Shown here in pieces: positions 35,653 to 43,385 of a DNA stretch of 64,000 nucleotides. The position numbers were made by a program, and so were the translations under genes. The notes below the pieces were generated by a model that saw nothing but the letters and a program-made list of their open reading frames with translations, had not been told where the DNA came from and made no database searches. The DNA lies in the NCBI GenBank assembly GCA_035430005.1, contig DAOMFV010000011.1:1-64000 (forward strand). The letters run 5' to 3'. This stretch comes from JAEUIE01 sp035430005 (GTDB taxonomy: Bacteria; Planctomycetota; Planctomycetia; Gemmatales; HRBIN36). Within the stretch, counting starts at the first letter, position 1. The number at the start of each line of letters is the position of its first letter.

Positions 35653-37566
35653 ATGAATAACGATCGCGGCTCTGCGGTGTTGGATGAAGCCAAGCCTTCG
35701 TTTGCTGAGACGGCTCTTAAGCTCAGTGGCAAGTCGGAGGATGAAGCCCGACGCACCGGAGCGATCGACAAGGCCGACGATCAGGTCGAAGAACTCTTCG
35801 CTTCCAAGTTTCAAACGGTCGCCAGCCCTGCTCACCGGGCCGTGTGGGACAAGGGCGTGCCCATTGATCTCTTCACCAGCGTCGATCCCGTGGTACCCGC
35901 CGATGCCAAGAAGGTGATGGATGACTCGGTCAACGTCATCATGAAGCATCGCAAGGGTAACACCTTGATGGATCAGAACCGGAAGATCACTACACAGGTC
36001 TTCGATGATCTCGGCGGCGTCGGCTACTGGGGCCTGCTCGTCGATAAGAAGTATGGCGGCACCGGCGTTGATTTCGCCGCCTTCGCCCGCTTCCTTACCC
36101 GCATGTCGCTGGCCGATGCCACCGTTTCCGGCCTGGCCAGCGTGCATGGCTGCATCGGTGCTGTCGATCCGCTGCGTACGTTCGGCAGCGAAGAGCAAAA
36201 GCAGCGTTTCCTGCCCGATCTGGCGAGCGGCAAACGACTGAGCGCCTTCGCCCTCACCGAACCGGGGGCAGGCAGCGATTTGACCGCCCTTAAGACCAGC
36301 GCCCGCCTCGAAGGCAACAACTATCTCGTCACCGGCAGTAAGCTCTTCATCACCAACGTGGTGCCTGGCCGCACCATCGGCCTGGTCTGCCTCATCGAGA
36401 AGAAGCCGGCGGTGCTCATCGTCGATTTACCAAAAGTGGAGAACGAGAACTTCCAGATCGTGAAGTATGGTCTGCACGCTCTCAAGCATACCCATAACCA
36501 GGGCATGACCTTCAAAGACATGAAGGTGCCTGCCGAGAATCTGCTCAAGCCCACCAAGGGTGATGGGTTGACCATCGCTTATCACGGTCTCAATCTCGGT
36601 CGTGTGGCTCTCTGTGCCGGTGCCGCCGGACAGATGCGGGCGATGATGTCGAGCATGTTGCCCTGGGCACGTTACCGCAAGACCTATGGCCAGGCCATCG
36701 TCACCCGCGAACTGCTGCAGCGCCGAGTCGGTCGCCTGGCCGGCATGGCTGTCGCCTGTGATTCACTCGTCGCCTGGTGTTCGGGTCTCATTGACCAAGG
36801 CTACCGTGGCGAGATGGAGTGCATCATCGCCAAGATCTTTGGCAGCGAAACACAGAAGGAAGCTGCCATCGAACTCTACATGAAATCGCATGGCGGCCGC
36901 GCGTTCCTGCATGGCCATCCGTTCGGCGACAACGTCCACGAGTTCCTTGCCCCGTGCATCTACGAAGGTGAAGGCGAAATGCTCGGCATGGCGTTCTTCA
37001 AGTCGCTCGTCAAGGCACACGGTGTGCAATTCTTCGAGCCGATCGGCCAGGCGCTCGCCAAGCTCGGCGTCAAGACGCCCAACTTTGCCAACCCCAGCCA
37101 CCTCATGGCACTCAAAGGTCCGATGTGGCAATACGGCAAGTGGATGATGGGGCAGAAGCTCGGCGGCAAGGTGAAGCCGACCCTGCCCGCCATGCCTGCG
37201 AATCTTTCAGCTCACGCTCAGTACGCCGTCGATTGGCTGAACTCCGCCGGCGTGGACATCAGCACGACGATGCGCACGCACCAACTCGCCCTGGCAGACC
37301 GTCAGTGCCGGATGGCCGAACTCTCCCAGCGCGTGCAGGATGCCATCACGATTCTCTGCACGAGCCTCTACGGCGCTCGTCAGAAAGACCCGATCCTGCA
37401 AACCGCCGCCGACATTGCCTGTCAGGATTTGACGAGGAAGCTCAACGGCAGCCGCCCCAGCGACCGCTACTTCCGTGGCGTGACCAAGCTCGGCAAGGAT
37501 ATCAGCGACGGTGGCTGGAAGACATTTGTGAGTGAGGAGTATGAAGAGATTTTGATGCCGTATTAG
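35653..37566 (+). CDS. Acyl-CoA dehydrogenase, long form
   Basis: 637 residues, much longer than the usual ~380. An N-terminal extension (1-60) precedes the dehydrogenase core: 'GYWGLLVDKKYGGTGVDF', 'AFALTEPGAGSDLTALKTSARLEGNNYLVTGSKLFITN' (FAD and substrate loop), and 'SHGGRAFLHGHPFGDNVHEFLAPCIYEGEGEML', where the Glu of YEGEGE is the likely catalytic base. A C-terminal helical extension (about 450-637) follows, as in very-long-chain or FadE-type enzymes. It catalyses the first step of beta-oxidation. AAGGA lies 10 bases before the ATG. Related beta-oxidation genes lie at 46091, 48364 and 50085. Confidence 0.92.
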   Translation: MNNDRGSAVLDEAKPSFAETALKLSGKSEDEARRTGAIDKADDQVEELFASKFQTVASPAHRAVWDKGVPIDLFTSVDPVVPADAKKVMDDSVNVIMKHRKGNTLMDQNRKITTQVFDDLGGVGYWGLLVDKKYGGTGVDFAAFARFLTRMSLADATVSGLASVHGCIGAVDPLRTFGSEEQKQRFLPDLASGKRLSAFALTEPGAGSDLTALKTSARLEGNNYLVTGSKLFITNVVPGRTIGLVCLIEKKPAVLIVDLPKVENENFQIVKYGLHALKHTHNQGMTFKDMKVPAENLLKPTKGDGLTIAYHGLNLGRVALCAGAAGQMRAMMSSMLPWARYRKTYGQAIVTRELLQRRVGRLAGMAVACDSLVAWCSGLIDQGYRGEMECIIAKIFGSETQKEAAIELYMKSHGGRAFLHGHPFGDNVHEFLAPCIYEGEGEMLGMAFFKSLVKAHGVQFFEPIGQALAKLGVKTPNFANPSHLMALKGPMWQYGKWMMGQKLGGKVKPTLPAMPANLSAHAQYAVDWLNSAGVDISTTMRTHQLALADRQCRMAELSQRVQDAITILCTSLYGARQKDPILQTAADIACQDLTRKLNGSRPSDRYFRGVTKLGKDISDGGWKTFVSEEYEEILMPY

Positions 37567-37583
37567 GGGTGTTGCTTCCCTCT

Positions 37584-37609
37584 CCCTCTCGGAATGAGTT
37601 CTGAGAGGG
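37584..37609. repeat. Hairpin after acyl-CoA dehydrogenase
   Basis: CCCTCTC and GAGAGGG around a 12-base loop, followed by a GC-rich run. Possibly an mRNA 3' end; there is no clear T tract. Confidence 0.4.
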
Positions 37610-37649
37610 CGGGGGCTGTTTGATACAAGAGTTTTCAAAAGGCATAGCC

Positions 37650-37931
37650 ATGCTGAAGACGCCCTCTTTCTGGCTGTACTTGGCTGCCATTACTTATCCG
37701 TTTGTACTTTTTGGGCATATGATTCTCGTGTTTCCACCTCCCTGGTGGCCTGCTGAAGTTTGGGTTTTCACGATCTTTGTGCTGCCCAGTCTTCTGGGAA
37801 CAGGGCTGTTGATCCTACGATTGAACGGTGCCAAGATATCCTGGATGAGTGTCTTTGGTCTTCCTGTCTGGATGGGACTGGTGAATTGGTTGTATGTCAT
37901 TGCACTTGAAGCTGCAGCAGCCGCTTGTTGA
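37650..37931 (+). CDS. Three-helix membrane protein, unknown
   Basis: 93 residues with three predicted transmembrane helices (about 7-26, 33-53, 64-88) and short loops ('FPPPWWPAEVW'). No family recognised. ATG 37650 has AAAGG upstream; a TTG at 37620 is the alternative. It lies 83 bases after the acyl-CoA dehydrogenase gene on the same strand and could be cotranscribed. Confidence 0.65.
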   Translation: MLKTPSFWLYLAAITYPFVLFGHMILVFPPPWWPAEVWVFTIFVLPSLLGTGLLILRLNGAKISWMSVFGLPVWMGLVNWLYVIALEAAAAAC

Positions 37932-37976
37932 TGCAAGATACCAACATTCTTGAGTTTGCCGACCACCACCTAAATC

Positions 37977-38061
37977 GAGCGCTCCTTCGGAGCTTAGAAT
38001 CTACACTACTCTCTACCAGGCCCTTCCGGGCCTGGCTAAGATCGAAGGCTCCTTTGGAGCC
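37977..38061. repeat. Clustered palindromes, family I
   Basis: Three short palindromes in a row: GCTCCTTCGGAGC (37980s), CCAGGCCCTTCCGGGCCTGG (about 38016-38035) and GGCTCCTTTGGAGCC (38047-38061). The outer two are related. No gene in the surrounding 37932-38127. Confidence 0.65.
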
Positions 38062-38127
38062 AAGACCAATCGGATGCCGAATGACTGAAGTAAAATAACC
38101 ATGTCGGGTGCCTGGAGTAAATCAACC

Positions 38128-38517
38128 ATGAAAGACCTAACTATCTCTCTCGACAATCGTCCCGGTGCACTGGCGGAAATGGGAGAGGCGCTCGGTCGGG
38201 CCGGGGTGAGTGTCGAAGGAGGCGGGGCGTGGGTGGTGGATGGCGTTGGTGTCGCACACTTTCTGTTTCAGGATGGTGCTGCGGCCCGCCAGGCGCTTGA
38301 AGCTGTCGGCATCCGGGTTCTTGCTGAACGGGAGGTGCTTGTCCAGCGGCTCAAGCAGGATGTTCCCGGTCAGCTTGGCCAACTCACTCGCCGCATGGCC
38401 CAGGCTGGGGTCAATATCGAAGTGCTGTACAGCGATCATGATCATCAGATGATCCTGGTCGTGGATGACATTGAACGGGGGCGAGCAGTGTCTGAAGCTT
38501 GGATGCGCGAACGATAA
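38128..38517 (+). CDS. Tandem ACT-domain protein
   Basis: 129 residues holding two ACT-like halves: 'DLTISLDNRPGALAEMGEALGRAGVSVEG' (1-65) and 'VPGQLGQLTRRMAQAGVNIEVLYSDHDHQMILVVDD' (about 75-120). ACT domains bind amino acids or similar small ligands and usually regulate enzymes; here no enzyme is attached. ATG 38128 has GGAG at a good distance; an in-frame ATG at 38101 is less likely. Probably a stand-alone ligand-binding regulatory protein. Confidence 0.85.
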   Translation: MKDLTISLDNRPGALAEMGEALGRAGVSVEGGGAWVVDGVGVAHFLFQDGAAARQALEAVGIRVLAEREVLVQRLKQDVPGQLGQLTRRMAQAGVNIEVLYSDHDHQMILVVDDIERGRAVSEAWMRER

Positions 38518-38524
38518 TAGCAGA

Positions 38525-38556
38525 GGTGCCACCGTTTCGGTACGCCGTAACGGTGC
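38525..38556. repeat. Repeat family D, single arm
   Basis: GGTGCCACCGTTTCGGTACG followed by CCGTAACGGTGC. The full doublet of this family is at 42107-42192. This arm separates the ACT gene from the broken DinB gene. Confidence 0.75.
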
Positions 38557-38581
38557 TGCGTAGACTCAACGAAAGGTTTAC

Positions 38582-38695
38582 ATGCCCTTCACTCTTGACC
38601 ACTCGCTCGAAGTTCTTCAGCGGACACCGGCTGTCCTGCATTCTCTGCTCCATGGCCTCAGCGACTTCTGGAGCATGAGCAACTACGGCCCGAGA
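38582..38695 (+). pseudogene. 5' fragment of a DinB-like gene
   Basis: 38 codons (MPFTLDHSLEVLQRTPAVLH...DFWSMSNYGP) nearly identical to the first 37 codons of the complete DinB gene at 39449, with mostly synonymous differences. Similarity stops abruptly after AACTACGGCCC; the frame then runs about 20 unrelated codons to a stop. AAAGG precedes the ATG, so a short peptide may still be made. It looks like a duplicated gene truncated by arrival of the AT-rich segment that follows. Confidence 0.8.
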
Positions 38696-38713
38696 CAGAT
38701 AACAGAAACTTCT

Positions 38714-38742
38714 TGCAAGGCAAATTTTCTTTGCTTATTATC
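38714..38742 (+). promoter_or_regulatory. Candidate sigma-70-type promoter
   Basis: TTGCAA (38714-38719), 17 bases, TATTAT (38737-38742), about 47 bases before the start of the AT-rich gene at 38789. Spacing is optimal, but planctomycete promoter consensus is not well established. Confidence 0.45.
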
Positions 38743-38788
38743 CAGCAGGTGATTCACCAAAACAAGCGCAGCGGATGGGGTAATTCAC

Positions 38789-39310
38789 ATGCCTTTTGTA
38801 CCAAAATTCATTCAGGATCTTTTTCTCAAAAGCGACCTTCGGACGAACTGTTCAGGCTTATTCAAGGAGGTGGCGAAAGGGCTGCCCGGATTCTCCGTTC
38901 CAAATCTAACAGCAAATGAACTGATCGAAGAAATCACCAACGAGAAGCAATGGAAGAAGATCGGCCAAGGTGAAAAATTTGGGCCGCAAGCAGCGTTACA
39001 TGCAAGCGAGGGATATCTCGTTGTCGCTGTCTTAAGAGCGGCAGACCATAAACAAGCTAAACTTAATCCAAAAACGCATAACTATGATATTCCTTATACC
39101 TATGAACATGGACACATTGCCATCGTTCTATCCGAAGCCGTCAAAGGTTACCCTTATGTGATTTCCGGGAGCAAAGTACCAATAGCACAAAGTGGAGGAA
39201 GTAAAATAGTCACAGTCGATGTAGTCTGGAGAAAGGTTGATGCCCCCAATGTCACTTACTATCGAACGCTTAATACTTACCAAGAACTAATGAAACCCAA
39301 AGTACCCTAA
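38789..39310 (+). CDS. Putative NlpC/P60-like cysteine hydrolase, probably acquired
   Basis: 173 residues, notably AT-rich compared with neighbours. 'LRTNCSGLFKEVAKGL' (Cys near residue 21) resembles the catalytic 'DCSGLV' segment of NlpC/P60 and amidase enzymes, and 'YEHGHIAIVLSE' (about 109-120) resembles the catalytic 'HVGIYL' histidine strand. 'YPYVISGS' could be the following strand. No signal peptide is visible, so a cytoplasmic or toxin-type role is possible. It lies between a DinB fragment and an intact DinB copy, with its own promoter-like sequence. Family assignment is tentative. Confidence 0.6.
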   Translation: MPFVPKFIQDLFLKSDLRTNCSGLFKEVAKGLPGFSVPNLTANELIEEITNEKQWKKIGQGEKFGPQAALHASEGYLVVAVLRAADHKQAKLNPKTHNYDIPYTYEHGHIAIVLSEAVKGYPYVISGSKVPIAQSGGSKIVTVDVVWRKVDAPNVTYYRTLNTYQELMKPKVP

Positions 39311-39448
39311 AAGGGAATTAGGCAAGGTGGCATTGCTGGTGAGGCGCAGTTTGCCTTCAACACAGTGAGGAACGACGTCTTGTGTCAGGCAACCTTACCC
39401 GTTCTGGACTACCTGTCGAAGTGAGGCATAGTCGTCGTATGTGGTCTT

Positions 39449-39976
39449 ATGTCATTTATTCTTGAACATTCACTCGAAGTTCTCCAGCGGACACCAGCCG
39501 TCCTGCATTCTTTGCTCCAGGGCTTGAGCGACTTCTGGGGTATGAGCAACTACGGCCCCGAAACCTTCAGCCCGTTCGATGTCGTGGGGCATCTCATACA
39601 TGGCGAAGAGACCGACTGGATGGTGAGGGCACACATCATTCTGGAGCAGGGTGAAGCCCAACCTCTTCCGCCGTTTGATCGCTATGCCATGTTCGAGGCC
39701 AGCCGAGGAAAGACGATGGCTGATCTGCTGGCTACGTTCGCTCAGCTACGAGAGAAGAACCTGAGCAACTTGCGGGCTCTGAAGCTAACGCCGGAGCAAC
39801 TGAACCAGCGTGGCACCCACCCGGCTCTGGGTACCGTCACCCTTAAACAACTGCTGGCAACCTGGGTCGCGCATGATCTCAATCATATCCATCAAATCGC
39901 CAAGGCGATGGCCTATCAGTATCGAAACGAGGTTGGCCCCTGGCGGGAGTATCTGACCTTCTTACCGAGGGACTAG
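39449..39976 (+). CDS. DinB family protein
   Basis: 175 residues, a predicted four-helix bundle. Metal-binding histidines of the DinB/YfiT superfamily are visible: His48 in 'DVVGHLIHGEETDW' and a pair in 'WVAHDLNHIHQIAKAM' (about 138-146). Such proteins include thiol-dependent S-transferases and proteins of unknown role. Followed by a GNAT gene about 80 bases downstream. A truncated duplicate of its first 37 codons lies about 870 bases upstream. Confidence 0.88.
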   Translation: MSFILEHSLEVLQRTPAVLHSLLQGLSDFWGMSNYGPETFSPFDVVGHLIHGEETDWMVRAHIILEQGEAQPLPPFDRYAMFEASRGKTMADLLATFAQLREKNLSNLRALKLTPEQLNQRGTHPALGTVTLKQLLATWVAHDLNHIHQIAKAMAYQYRNEVGPWREYLTFLPRD

Positions 39977-40058
39977 GGATCAGGGCAATTTGCTTGACTC
40001 CTCGTCTGCAAAGATCAAACTACGGTTCATCTTTACTCATCTGACACAGGTCTCTCCC

Positions 40059-40745
40059 ATGCTTCCCCCTAACTATCGCATCCGTCTGCTCGAACCAGGC
40101 GACTATCAGTCGATCATTGATATCTGCAAGACGGTCTACCCCAGTGAGACGCCCTACACTCTCGAAGAGCTGGCTGATCATCATCAGGCTTATCCTCAAG
40201 GCCAGTTCGTCTGTGTGGAAGAAACCCGGCAGGAGGTGGCGGGAGTTCACTTCACCCTCAGGCTGCGCATCAGAGACTTCTACCTCGATGACTCGTGGGA
40301 CGTTCTCACCGCCGGCGGGACGTTCCTGGATAACGATCCGACCGGACACACGCTCTACGGGGCAGATATCATGGTGCATCCCGGTCATCAGCACCATGGG
40401 CTAGCCCACGCTCTGACTGACGAGGCCCGGTTCCTGGTGCAGCGAGAAAAACTCTGGCGGCTCGTCGGGGCCAGCAGGCTGCCAGGCTATGGCAAGCACT
40501 GCGCTACCATGAATATCGAAGACTACGTCAATGCGGTGATCGCGGGAAAGCTGATCGATCCGGTGCTCACTGTCCATATGAAGGACGGCTGGTCACCGGT
40601 TCGACCGATTCATGGCTACCTGCAACACGATGAAGAGAGCGCCGGCTGGGCCGAGGTGATTCAGTGGATCAATCCCGACTGCCCGCCGCCGTCTGAGTTT
40701 GATCTGCGGAAGTTTCGGGTGCATGATGCAAGCGTAAAAGCATAA
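40059..40745 (+). CDS. GNAT family N-acetyltransferase
   Basis: 228 residues. The fold of acetyl-CoA-dependent N-acetyltransferases is suggested by 'YRIRLLEPGDYQSIIDICKTVYP' (strand 1/helix 1) and the CoA-binding turn 'ADIMVHPGHQHHGLAHALTDEARFLV', which resembles V-x-P-xx-Q/R-x-x-G-x-A/G. The substrate is unknown. The longer open frame from 39990 lacks support; ATG 40059 begins exactly at strand 1. Same strand as DinB and likely cotranscribed. Confidence 0.85.
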   Translation: MLPPNYRIRLLEPGDYQSIIDICKTVYPSETPYTLEELADHHQAYPQGQFVCVEETRQEVAGVHFTLRLRIRDFYLDDSWDVLTAGGTFLDNDPTGHTLYGADIMVHPGHQHHGLAHALTDEARFLVQREKLWRLVGASRLPGYGKHCATMNIEDYVNAVIAGKLIDPVLTVHMKDGWSPVRPIHGYLQHDEESAGWAEVIQWINPDCPPPSEFDLRKFRVHDASVKA

Positions 40746-40750
40746 ACCGT

Positions 40751-40844
40751 GGCAGGGGTCAGATGTACTCATCTGCCCCCTGCATGTTGGCAATGGTGTT
40801 GCACGTACCGCAGGGGTCACGCCGAGTACAGCGTGACCCCTGCC
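40751..40844. repeat. Paired-hairpin repeat family E, doublet
   Basis: Left arm GGCAGGGGTCAGATGTACTC... (40751-40783) and right arm ...GAGTACAGCGTGACCCCTGC (40810-40844). Both are palindromic around GTACTC/GAGTAC and inverted relative to each other, with a 26-base spacer. Confidence 0.85.
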
Positions 40845-40905
40845 ACAATTTACGTCATTATTTATATATGTTCACTTGTATCATTTATTTGTTTTAATGT
40901 ATACT

Positions 40906-41976
40906 ATGCCGATGGAACTGCAAAGCACTCTGCCGATCAAGGGGCGCGGCACGTCCGACAATCCGGTGAACCGCTTCGTGCCAATTCATTATGAAATGGA
41001 TGAGGAGCTTCCGGAGGAAGATCGCCCTTCACCGAAGACTCGCTTCTTTGTCGATCAGTCCCGGTCCATTCTCTCTCGCAACAACAGCCCTGACATTCCC
41101 TTCGACTACTCGCTCAACCCCTATCGTGGCTGCGAGCATGGATGCATCTACTGTTACGCCCGGCCTACGCATGAATACTATGGCCTCTCGTCGGGGCTTG
41201 ATTTTGAAACGCAGATTATGGTCAAGCTCGACGCTGCCAAGCTGCTACGTAAGGAACTGATGAAGCCGAGTTGGAAGGGCGAGTCGATTAATCTCAGCGG
41301 CGTGACTGATTGTTACCAACCCATCGAACGGAAGCTGCAACTGACACGACAATGCCTGAAGGTGATGGTCGAGTTCCGTCAGCCTACGATGGCGATCACC
41401 AAGAGCAGGCTGATTATCCGTGACATCGATCTGCTCAGCGAGTTGGCGAAAGTCGATGCGGTGGATGTGGCTCTTTCGGTCACCTCGCTGGATGATTCAC
41501 TGGCTTCTCAATTGGAGCCGAGAGCCACCCGGCCCGGCGGACGGCTGGCAGCTATCCGGGAACTCGCCGCGGCGGGCATTCCCGTGGGTATCATGATCGC
41601 CCCGGTGATTCCCGGCCTCAACGATCACGAGATGCCCGATATCCTCGCTGCTGCCTACGAAGCGGGGGCACGGTATGCCGGGTTCATTCCACTGAGACTG
41701 CCCTACGCCATCAAGGAGTTGTTTGCCGGCTGGCTGGAGCAACACTTTCCCAACAGCAAGGAGAAGGTGCTCAACCGTCTCCGTGACCTTCGTGGCGGCC
41801 AGCTTAACGATCCGAACTTCGGCAGCAGGATGCGCGGCCAAGGCATCTGGGCCGATGTTCTGCGGCAACAGTTCCGAGTACACAAGAAGCGGCTGGGGTA
41901 TCCCACTTCGTTGCCACCGTTGTCGAAGGAAGCGTTTCGGAGACCGGGGATGAGGCAGGGGGTGTTGTTTGAGTGA
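40906..41976 (+). CDS. PA0069-type radical SAM protein
   Basis: 356 residues. The radical-SAM cluster motif CxxxCxxC is Cys76, Cys80 and Cys83 in 'YRGCEHGCIYCYARP', within a context ('FDYSLNPYRGC', 'GLDFETQIMVK', 'LSGVTDCYQPIE') diagnostic of the PA0069/Rv2578c family, related to spore photoproduct lyase. The reaction is not established; DNA-lesion repair is often proposed. ATG 40906 or 40912 is the start; upstream bases are AT-rich. Confidence 0.9.
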   Translation: MPMELQSTLPIKGRGTSDNPVNRFVPIHYEMDEELPEEDRPSPKTRFFVDQSRSILSRNNSPDIPFDYSLNPYRGCEHGCIYCYARPTHEYYGLSSGLDFETQIMVKLDAAKLLRKELMKPSWKGESINLSGVTDCYQPIERKLQLTRQCLKVMVEFRQPTMAITKSRLIIRDIDLLSELAKVDAVDVALSVTSLDDSLASQLEPRATRPGGRLAAIRELAAAGIPVGIMIAPVIPGLNDHEMPDILAAAYEAGARYAGFIPLRLPYAIKELFAGWLEQHFPNSKEKVLNRLRDLRGGQLNDPNFGSRMRGQGIWADVLRQQFRVHKKRLGYPTSLPPLSKEAFRRPGMRQGVLFE

Positions 41977-41996
41977 GCTGTCGGGTAGACTTTCTT

Positions 41997-42076
41997 CGTA
42001 GCTGAAGTCGTGAGACTTCAGTGCGGCGAGATAACGTCGAGTTCCATGCGATCCAAAGTCTCACGACTTCGGCTAC
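41997..42076. repeat. Paired-hairpin repeat family C, doublet
   Basis: Left arm GTAGCTGAAGTCGTGAGACT TCA and right arm AAGTCTCACGACTTCGGCTA C, 80 bp in all. The spacer ends ATGCGATCC, as in the copies at 43307 and 45910. Confidence 0.88.
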
Positions 42077-42106
42077 CTGTGATCTTGCAATGGAACTTCG
42101 ATGCTC

Positions 42107-42192
42107 GGGTGCCACCGTTTCGGTACTCCGTTAACGGTGCTAAACCAACATTGTCCCCGGCACCGTTACGGGGTACCGAAACGGTGGCACCC
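42107..42192. repeat. Paired-hairpin repeat family D, doublet
   Basis: Left arm GGGTGCCACCGTTTCGGTAC... (42107-42140) and right arm ...GGTACCGAAACGGTGGCACC (42160-42192), inverted, each palindromic. It sits 30 bases after a family C doublet and 30 bases before the ankyrin gene. Confidence 0.88.
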
Positions 42193-42222
42193 AAATCTAA
42201 ACAGATTTTCAGGATCAACCCC

Positions 42223-43314
42223 ATGAACCGCACCGATGCCCTGCCCTTTGATGCTTCTCTCGCCGACTACCAGCAGCAAGCCGAATCTCTGTTCGCCGCC
42301 CTTCAATCGGGGAACAGCGATGCCCAGTGGCGGTTCAAGTGGATGCATCCCCGGTTCAGGGGCAAGCATGTCGATGAGGTCAAGGCTGCAACTCTGACTC
42401 TGGACGACGCCAAGCTGTTGATCGCCAGAGAAAACTTCTTTGATGATTGGACTGCGCTGGCCGTTTACACCGAAGCCGTGAAAGCCGATGGCCCGGTGCG
42501 TCGGTTTGAACAGGCGGTCGAAGCGGTGGTTTCAGGTGATGTCGCCACCTTGAGATCAATGTTGCAGGCACATCCCGACTTGGTGCATGCGCGATCCAGC
42601 CGCTCACACCATGCAACGCTCCTGCACTATATCGCGGCCAACGGTGTAGAGAATGTCAGGCAACAGACTCCCGCTAATGCTGTTGACGTGGCGAAGCTGT
42701 TGCTCGAAGCCGGTGCGGTGCCTGATGCGCTCGCTGATATGTACGACAAGAAATGCACCACTATGAGTATGCTCCTTTCGAGCTCTCATCCCCACAACGC
42801 AGGTTTGCAGATCGCCCTGGCTGAAACTCTGCTCGATCATGGCGCGCTTCTTCATGGCCCCGGTACCGAGTGGGCATCGTCGGTGATGACCTGCCTGAAG
42901 TTTGGCTACTCCGACACGGCGGAGGCCCTGGTCAGGCGGGGAGCGCCGATTGACAACCTGGTCGTGGCAGCGGGGTTGGGTCGTGTTGAAGAGACTACAG
43001 GATACCTGCCCACAGCAGACAGCCTGGCCCGGCACCAAGCCCTGGCCCTCGCTGCCCAATTGGGGCGTACCAACACACTGAAACTGCTACTCGATGCCGG
43101 TGAAGACCCGAATCGTCTGAACCCGGAAGGGTTTCATTCCCATGCCACGCCGTTGCATCAAGCGGTCTGGGCCGACCATCTGGAGACGGTGAAGCTACTG
43201 GTGGAGCAGGGCGCCCGACTCGATATGCGGGATACTCTTTACGATAGCACGCCTCTCAACTGGGCGAACCACGGACAGCACACCGCTATTGCCGAGTATC
43301 TTCGTGGTAGCTGA
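42223..43314 (+). CDS. Ankyrin-repeat protein
   Basis: 363 residues. A distinct N-terminal part (1-95, 'RRFEQAVEAVVSGDVATLRSML') leads into ankyrin-type repeats: 'ATLLHYIAANG', 'AKLLLEAGAVPDALA', 'AETLLDHGALLHG', 'AEALVRRGAPIDN', 'TLKLLLDAGEDPNRL', 'ATPLHQAVWADHLETVKLLVEQGARLDMRD'. A cytoplasmic protein-binding scaffold by analogy. ATG 42223 is the conserved start; the open frame upstream is repeat DNA. The last codons GGT AGC TGA are the left end of a family C repeat, so the repeat provides the stop codon. Confidence 0.85.
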   Translation: MNRTDALPFDASLADYQQQAESLFAALQSGNSDAQWRFKWMHPRFRGKHVDEVKAATLTLDDAKLLIARENFFDDWTALAVYTEAVKADGPVRRFEQAVEAVVSGDVATLRSMLQAHPDLVHARSSRSHHATLLHYIAANGVENVRQQTPANAVDVAKLLLEAGAVPDALADMYDKKCTTMSMLLSSSHPHNAGLQIALAETLLDHGALLHGPGTEWASSVMTCLKFGYSDTAEALVRRGAPIDNLVVAAGLGRVEETTGYLPTADSLARHQALALAAQLGRTNTLKLLLDAGEDPNRLNPEGFHSHATPLHQAVWADHLETVKLLVEQGARLDMRDTLYDSTPLNWANHGQHTAIAEYLRGS

Positions 43315-43385
43315 AGTCGTGAGACTTCAGAGCGGAGAGAAAGCATCATGTTCCAGGCGATCCGAAGTCTCACGACTTCGGCTAC
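43307..43385. repeat. Paired-hairpin repeat family C, doublet bridging two gene ends
   Basis: 79 bp: left arm GTAGCTGAAGTCGTGAGACT TCAG, right arm GAAGTCTCACGACTTCGGCT AC. The left end supplies the TGA of the ankyrin gene and the right end supplies the TAG of the convergent gene ending at 43382. Confidence 0.9.

Noticed and set aside
38582..38758. A functional 57-residue gene at the DinB fragment
   Set aside because: Only the first 37-38 codons match DinB and the tail is unrelated sequence up to a chance stop, so it is better described as a pseudogene.
42010..42222. N-terminal extension of the ankyrin gene
   Set aside because: The extra 71 codons are translation of two repeat doublets; the natural start is ATG 42223.
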